Assembly (NCBI RefSeq): GCF_900497805.2
Contig: NW_020954611.1
Location: 1,834,517 to 1,898,516 of the forward strand
Length of the DNA: 64,000 nucleotides
Source of the DNA: Vombatus ursinus
Lineage: Eukaryota; Chordata; Mammalia; Diprotodontia; Vombatidae
Direction of reading: 5' to 3'
Shown here: positions 1 to 10,275 of the stretch, in pieces
Layout: the number at the start of each line of letters is the position of its first letter
How positions within the stretch are numbered: the first letter of the stretch is position 1
Notes under the pieces: model-generated
The model's input: only the letters and a program-made list of their open reading frames with translations
Databases searched by the model: none
Told to the model about the DNA's origin: nothing
Position numbers and translations under genes: made by a program

Positions 1-785
1 ATGTCCATTATGTACCAGGAGCTAGAAATACAATGATACAAGCAATGCAGCCCGTGCTTACATTATATTGGGAGGAAATAACATGTCCATAGAAAAAATA
101 AATTCAAAATATGTATAAAGCACATAAAAAGTAATTTCCAAGATGAGGACTTCAGCAGCTGAAGAGTATCAAGATAGGAGACACCTCATGTAGGAAGGTG
201 GTGCCTGAAGGATGCCTTGGAAAAAGCTGGGGATTCTAGCAGGTGGAGGTGAGGATAGAGTGCATTCCAGACATCAGGGACAACCATTGCAAAGGCATGG
301 AGACGAGACATGAAATGTCCTGTACCAGAAACAGCAAGAAGTACAGTTGGCTGAAATGCCAAACATGTGAAGGAGAATATTATACAATAAATGTGGAAAA
401 GGAAAGATTTTGGAGTTAGATTCTTCAGGGCTTGAAGAGTTAAGTATTTAATTCTCAAAGCAATAGGGAAAGGAGTGTGGCACAATCAGACTTGAGTTTT
501 AGGCATATCAATTTGGCACTATATGGAAGACAGATTGGAGAGGGAGAAAATAAAGAGAGGGACATGAATTAATAGACTATTGCAATAGTTCAGATGAGAG
601 GTAAGGTCCTGAATGAGGGTAAAGAATGGACATGTGAGTGGAGAAAAGTATACAAATATAAGAGAAGTTGTGAAGATTAAACAGATAGCATGTGGTAACT
701 GACTAAATATGAGAGAAGAAAAAAAAGGAAGAGTTAAGGATGACATTGAGGATGTAAACCTGAATGACTAGAAGGAATATAGAGT
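1..785 (-). mobile_element. LINE L2, 3' portion, cut by window edge
   Basis: Read on the minus strand this is old L2 sequence. Diagnostic antisense words are caaaggcatggagacgag at 290-307 and agactattgcaatagttcag at 573-592. The 3' terminus lies just left of the window. The copy is diverged and no open L2 frame remains; the short ORFs here are incidental. Confidence 0.75.
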
Positions 786-899
786 CCTCAATAATTTTGT
801 TAAAAAGTTAGAAAGGGAAAAGTTGGGGTGGGGGAGCAATGAGGGGAAAAAGAGGGAAAGGAATGAAGGAAAAGAAGGGAAGGGAATGAGTTCTGTTTT
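786..899. repeat. Purine-rich low-complexity tract
   Basis: The plus strand is almost all A and G, without a clean repeat unit. It separates an antisense L2 from a sense L2 3' end. It is probably decayed simple sequence. Confidence 0.5.
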
Positions 900-904
900 G
901 ATCT

Positions 905-1062
905 TGTTGAAACTTTTTTCTCCCTTAGTAGAATGTAAGCTTCCTTAAAGCAAGGGTTGCCTTACTTTTTTATTTATATCTCCAGTGCTTATCATAGAGC
1001 TTTGCATATTATAAGAGCTTAATAAATGCTTCAGTCTTTTATTTATTCATTCATTCACCTAG
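905..1062 (+). mobile_element. LINE L2, 3' terminus
   Basis: The 3' end signature of L2 is plain: gaatgtaagcttccttaaag at 931-950, then cttaataaatgctt at 1018-1031 and a short ATTC-rich tail. Only the last ~160 bases of the element are present, as is usual for 5'-truncated L2 copies. Confidence 0.8.
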
Positions 1063-1708
1063 ATGGACATCCATCCATTCATTCATCTTGATGCACAATG
1101 CCAGTAACCATACTGATGAATGTTGAATTTGCAGAGGAGCTGGCATTCACCTATGCAATTGTCAGTGTTTTTATAAGGTGCCTTGCTCCCATGTTACTAT
1201 CCACATGGTTTTGAGGATTGGAATTAACAACATAGCACCTAGAAGACCCAACTCCAAGCATTTTGCTATTTGATTCTATGCCTAAGGGATGAGTGTGTGT
1301 GCACATGAAAGTGTGTGTTGCTAAAGGAAGCCAAGTGGAATTCATTCACATTTTTTACATCTGGGAAGGGTAGGGAGAGGTAAAACTGTTTTATAAACCA
1401 ACCAAGTCTCTTTGACAACATGGAATTGATTTATGAAGCTCCAAGTCATGCTTCCTTTGCGGTGTTATAGAAACAGGGCTTTTTGGTTTCTTTTAGTGTA
1501 ATTAGAAACCCATCAAACAACAATACTATTGTCTGTTCAAGTCCAATAGGTCAGGTAAATGGAGCTATGGAGACAACTTGCTACCTGTTAATAAGCCCTG
1601 GCAAATAGTAATCAGAAACAATGGGTAAGTAATTCTTTTTGCTTTTAAATAGCTCTTTGGCTGGGTTTCTCAAAAGGAAAGAGGAGGATTTTTTTTTCAG
1701 TATAGTTT
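1063..1708. other. Unassigned single-copy-looking sequence
   Basis: No repeat family, open frame with coding character, or RNA gene was recognised. A short GT-rich patch lies near 1291-1320. Confidence 0.4.
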
Positions 1709-1889
1709 CAAAGAGAGGCAGTGTGGTCTTACTAGTATACAGAAAGCTGGACTCAGAGCCCAGGAGAACTGGGTTCAAGTCCCACACTTGGTGGGGCTGT
1801 GGGACACTAGGAAAATTACCTCCTGGTGTCCTTGGCAATTTTCTTAGGGTATAAATTACAGAGAAGGTACAGATCTCCATTGCTAGGGA
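1709..1889 (+). mobile_element. Ther-1/MIR-type SINE, first part
   Basis: A tRNA-like head (gagaactgggttcaagtcc around 1764-1782) is followed by the family's middle segment, which reads like aaattacagagaaggt near 1853-1868. The copy breaks off where an antisense SINE begins. Its missing end resumes at 2118, so the two pieces are one insertion split by another. Confidence 0.65.
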
Positions 1890-2117
1890 CAGCATCATAG
1901 TATCATAGATCACAGGATTATCTATTATTAGTTAGAAGAGACCTCACAGCTCATCTAATTTAAAATCTTTATTTTACAGATGAGGAAACTGAAGCTGAGA
2001 GAGGATAACTGACTTGCCCAAGGTCACATAGGAAAAGTCTAAGGCAGAATTCGAACTCAGGTCTTCCCGAATCCATTCCCAGCATTCTATCTACTGTACT
2101 ACATAGCCACCTCTAAT
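1890..2117 (-). mobile_element. CORE-SINE (MIR group), antisense, inserted in a SINE
   Basis: Antisense core words ttacagatgaggaaactgaa (1975-1994) and gacttgcccaaggtcacata (2011-2030) are followed by the tRNA-like head in reverse up to the CACCTC end near 2115. It interrupts the sense SINE that flanks it on both sides. Confidence 0.8.
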
Positions 2118-2164
2118 AAATATTTCCCAATACCAATGAAATCATAGATTCATCCAAAGGAGAA
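2118..2164 (+). mobile_element. Ther-1/MIR-type SINE, end part
   Basis: The words taccaatgaaatcatagatt (2131-2150) match the terminal segment of the family whose first part stops at 1889. Other copies of the family lie at 12488 and 60040. Confidence 0.55.
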
Positions 2165-2504
2165 TTGGGCTCCCAGCAACATGGATTTCCAAGTTGACAT
2201 TTTGGCCATACATATATATCACACAGATGGATCCCTTTGGATTCTTTCCAGTGTTTACTCACAGTCATTACTAGGGATATTTCACTTAGCTCTAACCAAC
2301 TAGTATCTGAAAGTGGGGCTTTACCAGAGAACTTCCTTCAATTGAGTGGGCCACTTTAATGTATAGCAATGTTCCTCTCACTCGGCCTCTTAGAGTTTAT
2401 CTCTGGAACCCTATGGAGAGTAATAGCGTGACACCCTCAGGAGACCTGGCTTGCCAGTGATAGTGGGAGCTGGGGAAGTGAACCCAGAAGGGATGTGACT
2501 GCTC
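2165..2504. other. Unassigned sequence
   Basis: No repeat or gene recognised; base composition is ordinary for the window. Confidence 0.35.
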
Positions 2505-2635
2505 AATATGAAAATGGAAACTCAGAGAGCTGCAGTGAATTGTTCACAGGCACCTAGCTAGTAAATGTCAAGATTACAACTCAGTGTCTCACAGTCCTGG
2601 CCCCTGAGCTTTTCCCACTGTTGCACGTTGGGTAC
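2505..2635 (-). mobile_element. CORE-SINE (MIR group) remnant
   Basis: Degraded antisense core: gaaactcagagagctgcagt, then cacctagctagtaaatgtca and a reversed tRNA-like head. It is strongly diverged, so it is probably an old copy. Confidence 0.55.
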
Positions 2636-3164
2636 ATCACAACAAGAGATCATAGAAACACAGATAGATCATTGAAGCAAAGGCAATGGGCATCAATCGT
2701 GAAGTCTGGTCCTCTCATTTTATGAGGTTAACTTCCTATTCTCTTTGCTACATGTATTGAAAAGTATGAGAGGACATTGATAGAAGTCACCCAGGATGAT
2801 AGCAAATGGACGGCGGCTTGTGAGATGCATAAGCAGAGGAATGATAACTGAGATTCACTGGAATGTGGTTCTCAGTCTCAATTGTTTCAGGATTCGGTAT
2901 ACTTTACCTAATTCTGATTTGTTAAAAATTTCACGTGGATAAGAGTTGTAGATGGATTTGTTTAATCAGGACATCCCAGGCCCTGACAAAGAGTAGATAA
3001 CAGAATGCATGCTTCAGAAAAGTCACTAGGGATATAGGAAACATTGAAGAACTTTAAACCAAAACTATCTATAACTCTTTCAAGTCAACAATGCTTGTTG
3101 AGTTAAAAGAAGATTAGTGGATACTAAGAAAGGAGAAATAGAGAACTAATTAAATCTTTAATGT
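2636..3164. other. Unassigned sequence
   Basis: No repeat, coding or RNA signal recognised. Confidence 0.35.
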
Positions 3165-3325
3165 CAGAGAAGATAGGGATCTTAGAGAAAATCTGGTGCT
3201 ATACCATCATTTTACAGGTGCAGAAAATGAGACCCAGAGGCAGAGTGATTTCCCTAAGATCACAAATCAAATCAGTTTAAAAACTTAGACCAGTATACTT
3301 TCCACTAATCTAGGCTGCCTACATT
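3165..3325 (-). mobile_element. CORE-SINE (MIR group)
   Basis: Antisense core with cattttacaggtgcagaaaa near 3209-3228, then a decayed head. Only the middle of the element is recognisable. Confidence 0.6.
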
Positions 3326-3359
3326 CACATTAAATCCAGTACTACATAGTGTCCATTTA

Positions 3360-3603
3360 ACAATAATAAATAATAGCAAGTATTTATATATCGTTTTAAG
3401 GTTTGCAAGGCACTTTACGAGTATTTTAACCTCACTACAACCCTGGAAGGGAGGTGCCGTTATTGTCCCCACTTTACAGATATGGAAACCAAGGCAGAAA
3501 GAAGTTAAGCAATTTGCCTAGAGGTCAGCCAACTAATATCAGAGGTCAGATTCAAACTCAGGTCTTCTTGATTCTGGGTCTATCCACTGTGCCACAGAGC
3601 TAA
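3360..3603 (-). mobile_element. CORE-SINE (MIR group), near full length
   Basis: All parts are visible in reverse: tail (aaggtttgcaaggcacttta at 3399-3418), core (ctttacagatatggaaacca at 3472-3491), B-box-like segment (attcaaactcaggtcttc) and head (tatccactgtgccac at 3581-3595). Length ~245 bp fits a complete copy. Confidence 0.85.
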
Positions 3604-3734
3604 AACAAACGCATCCAGCTATTATGTCATAGATTGTGGTTGGCCACTGGTGCTAATCCACAGTACTCTTCTGATTGACGTCCAGTTACAAAGGGTGCTA
3701 AATTGAAACCTGAGAAAGAGATAAGAAAATCAGT

Positions 3735-3850
3735 TATATTCAATGAAGCATTTATCGCCTGCTACGTGCAAGACACTATTCCAGGCACTGGAAAAGCAGA
3801 CAAAAAGAATCACTACTTTCAAGAAGCTTGCATTCTACTGGAAGTCTAAG
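3735..3850 (-). mobile_element. LINE L2, 3' terminus, antisense
   Basis: Antisense L2 3' end: agcatttatcgcctgctacg, then the reversed caggcactg word and the reversed gagctcct-like segment. It meets a sense L2 3' fragment at about 3851. Confidence 0.65.
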
Positions 3851-4098
3851 GAGGGAGAGCTGGACAGCTGTCTCATCATTCCCCCTAGGCTTTAGGACAT
3901 CATCATGCCCCTGCATCAGCAGCCCTTTACCCAACTCTTCCTCTTATCTTCATAGCTTCTTTTCATATATTGGCTTCCCCATGAGATTGTGAGCTTAGAT
4001 TGTGAGGGAATGGACCGTCTTTCTTTGTATCCCCAGAACTTACTGCAGTGTCTGTCACATATTAGGCACTTAATAAATGTTTATTGACAGACTAGTAA
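3851..4098 (+). mobile_element. LINE L2, 3' terminus
   Basis: Sense L2 3' UTR with gagattgtgagcttag, gtatccccagaacttact and cacttaataaatgtttattg at 4067-4086. It is opposed to the antisense L2 immediately to its left, so two separate insertions abut. Confidence 0.8.
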
Positions 4099-4124
4099 AT
4101 AGATACATTTTATATACAAAGGCC

Positions 4125-4375
4125 ATTTCAGTTTTAGTCATTTCAGTCCTATCCAACTCCTTGTGACCCCTTTTGCAGTTTTCTTGGCAAAGAAATGGTT
4201 TTCCATTTCTTTCTCTAGCTCATTTTATAAATAAGGAAACAGAGACAAACAGGGTTAAATGACTTGCCCAGGGTCACACAACTGATAAGTGTCTGAGGCC
4301 AGATTTGAACTTAGGTCTTTCTGGCTCCAGGCCAGGCACTCTATCTACTTATTGCTCCACCTACCTGCCTCACAA
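4125..4375 (-). mobile_element. Mar1-type CORE-SINE with RTE/BovB-like tail
   Basis: The left part (4130-4215) is the antisense RTE-like tail, with ccaactccttgtgacccc and ttcttggcaaagaaatggtt. The core (gacttgcccagggtcacaca at 4261-4280) and the reversed tRNA head with ctctatctacttattg follow. The tail distinguishes it from MIR-group copies, which end in L2-like sequence. Confidence 0.8.
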
Positions 4376-4396
4376 AGATAAGTAGGTAAGGATAGC

Positions 4397-4445
4397 TGGA
4401 TGGATGGATAGATAGATAGACAGATAGACAGACAGATAGACAGAC

Positions 4446-4484
<39 letters not shown>

Positions 4485-4488
4485 TAGA

Positions 4489-4556
<68 letters not shown>

Positions 4557-4569
4557 TAGACAGACAGAC

Positions 4570-4649
<80 letters not shown>

Positions 4650-4658
4650 TGATTGATA
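4397..4658. repeat. (GATA)n/(GACA)n tetranucleotide satellite
   Basis: About 260 bp of interspersed GATA and GACA units, ending with TTGA-type units. The pattern alternates in blocks rather than being random. The long Tyr/Leu/Ser/Cys frames on the minus strand are artefacts of the repeat. Confidence 0.97.
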
Positions 4659-4734
4659 ATAGGTGTACATTTATGTATATGTAAATATGTGTGTGTGTAA
4701 ATACGTATAGGGCATGGATCAGAAAAGATTTCGT

Positions 4735-4825
4735 GCAGTAGATGGTACCTGAGCCAGAAAACCAGAGTTTAGTCCTAATGCCAACAGTGAATAGCCATGT
4801 GACTCTGGGTGTTGTCTTAGCCAGC
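4735..4825 (+). mobile_element. CORE-SINE remnant
   Basis: Decayed head and core: gagccagaaaaccagagttt then gccatgtgactctgggtg at 4793-4810. Too short and diverged to assign to a subfamily. Confidence 0.45.
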
Positions 4826-5894
4826 ATGGGTTTTGAAGGAAGCTAGGGAGTTTTCCAGACTGAAGTAAGGAAAGATCTTAACTCTTATAAGTGATAATTA
4901 GAGAGGAGCTCCTCTCTTGCTTTATCTTTTAATATCCTGTGGAGACAGAGAGTTCCCCAGTTTTGTACCCCAGCTTTTTTTAGACTGCTATTTTATTCAT
5001 CATTTACATAAGGCCCATTGACATCTAACCACAGGATGTTTTTGCCTTTCTTTAAAACAAATGTAATAAAACTCCCTCAATGAAGCAGAAAGCAGAAATT
5101 TGAAAGAAACATTTTAGTAGCACAGGTTTGTCTGGTTCTCATTACTAGCCCCAAAATTTGGAGGCCTCTCATAGAGTCACTATCTACTTGAAGGTTCTGT
5201 CTAGGCTACAAATCCACATTTTAACTTGAGGTCTTGATGTATGCATAGGATAGAAAACTGAAAATCACCTGACAGCGAGTACATTGTTTATTTTCCTATT
5301 GTGTTGCTAGTTTGTCTTACCCAATAAAGGTGTTCCTTGAAAAACTGTGTGAAAATAAAATTATATATACACTAGGAAAATCATGTTTGAAATTTCTTAG
5401 GGGAAATAGCTTTCTTTTAAGACATCCTTTTCCTATCACACTACCATCAACACAAGCATTCCATTAAAAAATAAGTAATCATTTTGTAATTCACATAGCT
5501 CCTACTCCTAATTTTGTAACTTTTTAAACTCCCATACTGAATTTTCATAAGGCAGGCCACACATGTGATTGATTAGAAGCAAGTCAGTTGCCAAAAAGAT
5601 TCAGATCCATTTGGATTAAACTACTTGATGATTTAAAAATCTAATTCTTTCATCAGATATCAATAAATAAGTAGAATTTGGTGGAATTTCCCATAAACAT
5701 TTTGACAAAGGTGAACTATTTCTTCAGATTTAATGAATGTGTAAATTTTTCTGTTTTTTTTTTGTAATGTTGCTAATGAATCTAGGCAAAAGGCATAGAA
5801 CAATGGATATTTCAGAAATCTAAGGGAGAAATAAAACAAGATATAATCCTACACAGTTGAATAACTTTCAAAATCTGTTACCAATTAGTAGTGG
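4826..5894. other. Unassigned AT-rich sequence
   Basis: More than 1 kb without a recognisable repeat or gene. No start-to-stop frame of note on either strand. Confidence 0.4.
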
Positions 5895-6345
5895 GTAATA
5901 ACAATAATAGCTTACATATATAATAGTCTTTATAACTTAGAAAGCTTGTTCCTCACAGCATAGGGACCCTTGAAGATAAGTAATGCAAGAGTTATTATCA
6001 ACATTTTACAGAAAAGGAAACAGAGGCTCAGAGATGTTAATATTAGCAGACCTTGAGGTTTGCAAAGTGCTTTACATACATTCTTCTATTTGATCTGTAC
6101 AGTAAGCTTATTATGAAAGTGCTTGCCATTTTATAGATGAAGACAATAGAGCTAAGAGAAGTGATGTGCTTTCCCCAAGGTACCATAGCTAGTTAAGATT
6201 GTAGGTAGGATTTGAAATCAGGCCCAGTACTTTATGCAGCACATCACACTGCTGGGCAAAGGTCACACAGAAGTGGCATAGCTAGAATGGAAACTTAAGG
6301 TTTTTTATCCCTAATCCAGTGGACTTTCCAATTCACTTCAATGGC
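5895..6345 (-). mobile_element. CORE-SINE (MIR group) split by another CORE-SINE
   Basis: The outer copy runs 5895-6047 (aataacaataatagcttaca, cattttacagaaaaggaaac, gaggctcagagatgttaat) and resumes at 6257 with aaaggtcacacagaagtggc. The piece in between is a second complete antisense copy, so this is one SINE interrupted inside its core. Confidence 0.7.
6048..6256 (-). mobile_element. CORE-SINE (MIR group), nested inner copy
   Basis: Begins with the antisense tail gaggtttgcaaagtgcttta (6055-6074), runs through cattttatagatgaagacaa and ends in a reversed head near ctgctgggc. It sits within the outer SINE of the same orientation. Confidence 0.7.
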
Positions 6346-6482
6346 CTCTATTTACAAAACTCTTGTGGTTTACAAAGCACTTTTCCCACAATACTATGAG
6401 GAGTCATAGGTATTTATCCCCATTTTATAGAAAAGCTAAGAGAGGTTAAGTAACTCAATTGTCTCTGAACCTATGTCTGCAC
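6346..6482 (-). mobile_element. CORE-SINE (MIR group) fragment
   Basis: Antisense tail and core: gtggtttacaaagcactttt, then ccccattttatagaaaagct near 6419-6438. Head missing. Confidence 0.65.
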
Positions 6483-7929
6483 CATGCGAAAGCAACTGGG
6501 GGTTTCAGAGTTGGAATCAATCATTCCAACAATTGGAAAGGTTCTCCAATGTCATATAGATTATATCACCTGTTGATAGATTGAGATTTTTTTTTACCAT
6601 CCTTCAAGTTATTCAAGCATCTTCTCTATATGGCTAAGGGATCAAATAATGCATCAGCCTAGATGGTACTTATTCTGTTTTTCTTGTGAAAGCCAATCAC
6701 TAATTAAAGGGTTAATTATAGTTTCAGGAGTGAGACAATGATTGAATTGGATAGGAGTCACAAAAGCTTTTTGATTTTTTTCTCTCTTTGGAGAATGCCT
6801 TTCACATTCAGAAAGCTACATAATATTAAAAAAAAACAGCTGGAAAGTGAAAATTCCAGGAAATAACTAATTTTTTATTTCATTTTTAAAACTTTTCATT
6901 TTAAAAACAATCTAATAAAGTGGCTAATTATCTCACTGAATTGACCAAATGCATCAGTTGTCTTCTCAGCCCTGAGTAGACTTACCTGGAGGGATTTAAG
7001 TGAAGACTGCCCAACCACAGGACATGCATTTCCATAAAAGAAATCCTGCACCAGCTCAGTCCAGTCATTGAAGTCCAATGACTTTCATCTCCAGTGCCTT
7101 TTCACTTTCTCAAATATCAGTTAATTTTTTAAGCACAAGAGTAGAAACGCCCCATTTAATTTTCTAATATGGCTTCTGGATTGTAATCCCACAGCTATAA
7201 TTCTTTGCATTAAAAAGTTATTGAAAGATTTGAAATGTTCTTCTCCATATCACATCTCACTTGTTAATCAAAACTAATAGCTCTTCATGGAGTCAACAAG
7301 ACATTGAATTTATATATGTATGTGTCATCTGTAAAATATACAATACTGCTTGACGTACCCTGAGTGAGACAGCTTCAGTCTACTATCTCTGTTCTGTTGG
7401 AGAGCCAGGCTTGAGCCACAACGTCTTGGCTTTCTCAGTATTTTATATTTTTGAAGAACATACCGTACCGGAAAGGCAAGGGAAAGTACAACTCCTTACT
7501 TTACTAAGTGATTCACATGTTGGAATTGGGAAAAGAGAAAATACCACCAAGAAATACACTTCCAGATTTGGCATTGGGGCCTTGAGGAGAGAGAGCCATT
7601 CATGCTACAGAACGCAGAATTAGCTGAGTTGATTTTGGTTAAGTATTACCTATTATGGTTCCAGTGGACAGGGTTGGTATGTTAGTTTTGCACAATGGTT
7701 CTCCATTAGCAGAGCCGGGGGAAAACAAAAGATCAGCAGTTAAATAAGAAGTAGGTTGAAAAATGAAAGGCATATTTAGGATATTGTGTCCAACTTTCTG
7801 TCCTACAGATTTAGTGCTAGGACTTCCATATTTCACCGGTAACAAATTTGCTGACCTAAAAAAAATCATTTCAGAAGAAATCCAAGCACGCCAAAGTTCT
7901 ACAAGAAACTGATTGATGAATTTGTTGTT
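6483..7929. other. Unassigned AT-rich sequence
   Basis: No repeat or gene recognised in about 1.4 kb. The part at 6690-6725 has closely spaced homeodomain-type cores (actaattaaagggttaatta at 6701-6720). The 104-residue minus frame at 7639-7953 has no recognisable motif and overlaps a SINE tail. Confidence 0.35.
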
Positions 7930-8046
7930 ATTCGGTCGCTTAGTGATGTCCAACTCTTCATAACCCCACGGACCGTACTGGTTGGTGATGGGCTTTTCTT
8001 GGCAAAGATATTGGAGCGGTTGGCCATTTCCTTCTCCAGTGATGAA
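7930..8046 (-). mobile_element. RTE/BovB-like 3' tail (Mar1 tail or RTE end)
   Basis: Antisense tail with gtgatgtccaactcttcata, cttttcttggcaaagatatt and ccatttccttctccag. No CORE-SINE body follows on the right. It is either a 3'-only RTE LINE copy or the tail of a truncated Mar1 SINE. Confidence 0.6.
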
Positions 8047-8349
8047 TTTACACTCAAAAATTTACATACATCAAGAATTGAAGGGAGAATTCAATAGAAG
8101 AATTTAACATCCTGCTAAACATGGCCTGCCTTCCAAAAAAAAAATTCAACTGAAAATAGGAAAAGTTGACTTCTCCTATATTTAACATCATTCAGCTCAG
8201 TTCAGTTTAAATAAAAACTAAAATTTCACTTCATTCCTTTGCTTTGTTTGAATCTTAGAAGAAGCTTTAATTAGCAAAAAAAGCATTTTTATTCTAAGAA
8301 AAAAATGGAAATTATACATCAGGACCAAAGAAAGAAAGATATACCTGAA

Positions 8350-8486
8350 CTAAATCAATCAATCAGCAGCATTTATTAAACACCCTCCCCCCATGTGCCA
8401 GCCCCAGTGGCAAGTGATGTGAATATAAAGACAAAAGTGAAATAATGCTTGCTCTTAAGGAATTTATTCTACTGGGGGAGACAAGA
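8350..8486 (-). mobile_element. LINE L2, 3' terminus, antisense
   Basis: Starts with the ATCA-rich antisense tail, then gcagcatttattaaacaccc (8365-8384) and ctgggggagaca just before a CT microsatellite. Confidence 0.75.
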
Positions 8487-8587
8487 TTCTCTCTCTCTCT
8501 CTCTCTCTCTCTTTTTCTCTCTCTCTCTCTCCCCTTCCTCTGACCCCTTTCTCTCTCTCTCTCTCCCTTCTCTGTTTGTCTCTCTTT
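8487..8587. repeat. (CT)n microsatellite, interrupted
   Basis: Two CT blocks separated by CCCCTTCCTCTGACCCC-type sequence, growing out of an antisense L2. Confidence 0.95.
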
Positions 8588-9584
8588 ATGTCTGTAATGT
8601 ATTGAGACGGATCATAGTATAGGAAGGAATACCTGTGGATCATATTGTGTATTATCTGTCCTATAATGGACTGGATAATAAGTATGGGCAACACTGTACT
8701 TCTGGGTATACTTTGAAGAAAAATGAGACCGCAGGTGACCTGGGACCACACATGGCTTCCAAGTACTGTCATCTATCCTGTGGTCTGCTTAGTGCTCATA
8801 ATGCAAAAACCATTTTTCAATTACATATAATTGAGTTGTAAAAAGATTATTATTCTTTACTGAAACTTGACTTAATTTTTCATCCTAGGAGCAGATTTTT
8901 CTCATTTTGAGGGGCCACATTACATTAAAATCTACTGGAAAATTTTCATTGGAATGAGACAAAAAATGTTCTCTTTGTGGGCTTCAGATGCCTTGATTGT
9001 CACTCTTTAATGAAAACAGGGTTCTCTTTGTAAAAACAAACACAACCCAGAAATGTTCATTTCTGATTTGGAAGATACCTATTATGCTAAATTAGATTTT
9101 TCTAAAACCTATCCTTAACAGCTTCAAGGTTCTATACTACCATTGCTAACTTTCCAACAGAGGAATTTAGGGCTAAATATTTTATGCTAAGCCATAGGGT
9201 CTCTGCTTATCCTAAGGGATTTGAGATTAATTTTGGAAAAATCCTAAGGATGGAAACTCAGATCTCCTCTGGGCCAAGTTAAGGAGTTCAGGAAATACCC
9301 AGGAGTCTGGCAGCACACTGAACCACGAATGTCTTACATAGTGGCCTGGTGACCTGGAATAGGGGACTTATCTCCAAATTAGACATATTCCTATACAATC
9401 TTTTCGATTCCTTAAAACAACCATTTTTTTTTCTGATAGCACAAAGAGAAAGCAGTTGGTAATATCCAGATATCAATTGAAAATAGCTCTTTATATTAAA
9501 TTAATCAGAGTACAAAGGGAAATATAGCTCATTTTGCATATACTTTCCATATGCTGACTATTGTCATTTTTAAACCAAGCTCCT
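8588..9584. other. Unassigned sequence
   Basis: Roughly 1 kb without a recognised repeat or gene. Frames are short and carry no motif. Confidence 0.4.
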
Positions 9585-9640
9585 AACTAGATTGTAAGCT
9601 CTATGAGGACAGGGAAAATATTTTATAGGATAATATATTT
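9585..9640 (+). mobile_element. LINE L2, 3' fragment
   Basis: Short sense piece with agattgtaagctctatgagg at 9590-9609. The terminal AATAAATG part is missing. Confidence 0.55.
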
Positions 9641-9805
9641 AAAGCTGGAAAGGATCTAAGATGTCATGACCTAACTTCCTTATATTATAAGTGAAGAAAC
9701 TAGGGAAGTTATGGGATTCACCCCAAGTCAATCAGATTATAAGTGAAAGAGCTAAGATTGGGACCCACATCCCCTGAATTCAAGTCTTCATTCTGCTACA
9801 AGAAA
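9641..9805 (-). mobile_element. CORE-SINE (MIR group)
   Basis: Antisense copy with gctggaaaggatctaagatg, aagtgaagaaactagggaag and cccctgaattcaagtcttca. Moderately diverged. Confidence 0.6.
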
Positions 9806-9884
9806 CTGCTTCTCTAAATTTATGTTTTTTCCCACAGGGCTCCTCAAACAGGAAACACTTAAAAAATTATTCTTGTAAATGTTT

Positions 9885-10275
9885 GATGTATATACTCATT
9901 CAACAATTATTTATTACTATATAAAGATATTCTGCCAGCCATCATAACAGATATAGAGCATAGTCAGACTCATATCCTGACTTCATGGAACCTACAGTCT
10001 GATAAATCAAATAGACACGTAAAGTGTACAAATAAGTATAATACAAGATACAATGTGAAATTCAAATGAGAAAGTAATTTCAGAGTTTTGAGAGAAATCT
10101 GAAGAGATTAGGAAAGGCTTCATAAGGGAAATCAGTTTTAAGCTGTGCCTTCCTAGGCAAGGAATTTGATAGACATTGATATGAAGGTGAGAAGGAAGTA
10201 GAAGAAATATGTGAGCAAAAGCACGGGGTGGGGCGGGTGGGGCGGAGATGACAATGGAACACAAAGAAATCTACA
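9885..10275 (-). mobile_element. LINE L2, antisense
   Basis: Antisense L2 3' UTR: cattcaacaattatttatta near 9898, cctacagtctgataaatc, gaaaggcttcataaggga, and the distal word gtgagcaaaagcacgggg near 10211. It includes the same segment that appears at 180-310. Confidence 0.65.

Noticed and set aside
4397-4658. Tandem array considered as a CRISPR-like repeat
   Set aside because: Continuous 4-bp units without spacers.
4341-4827. Long minus frames rich in Tyr, Leu, Ser and Cys
   Set aside because: They are translations of the GATA/GACA satellite in different frames.
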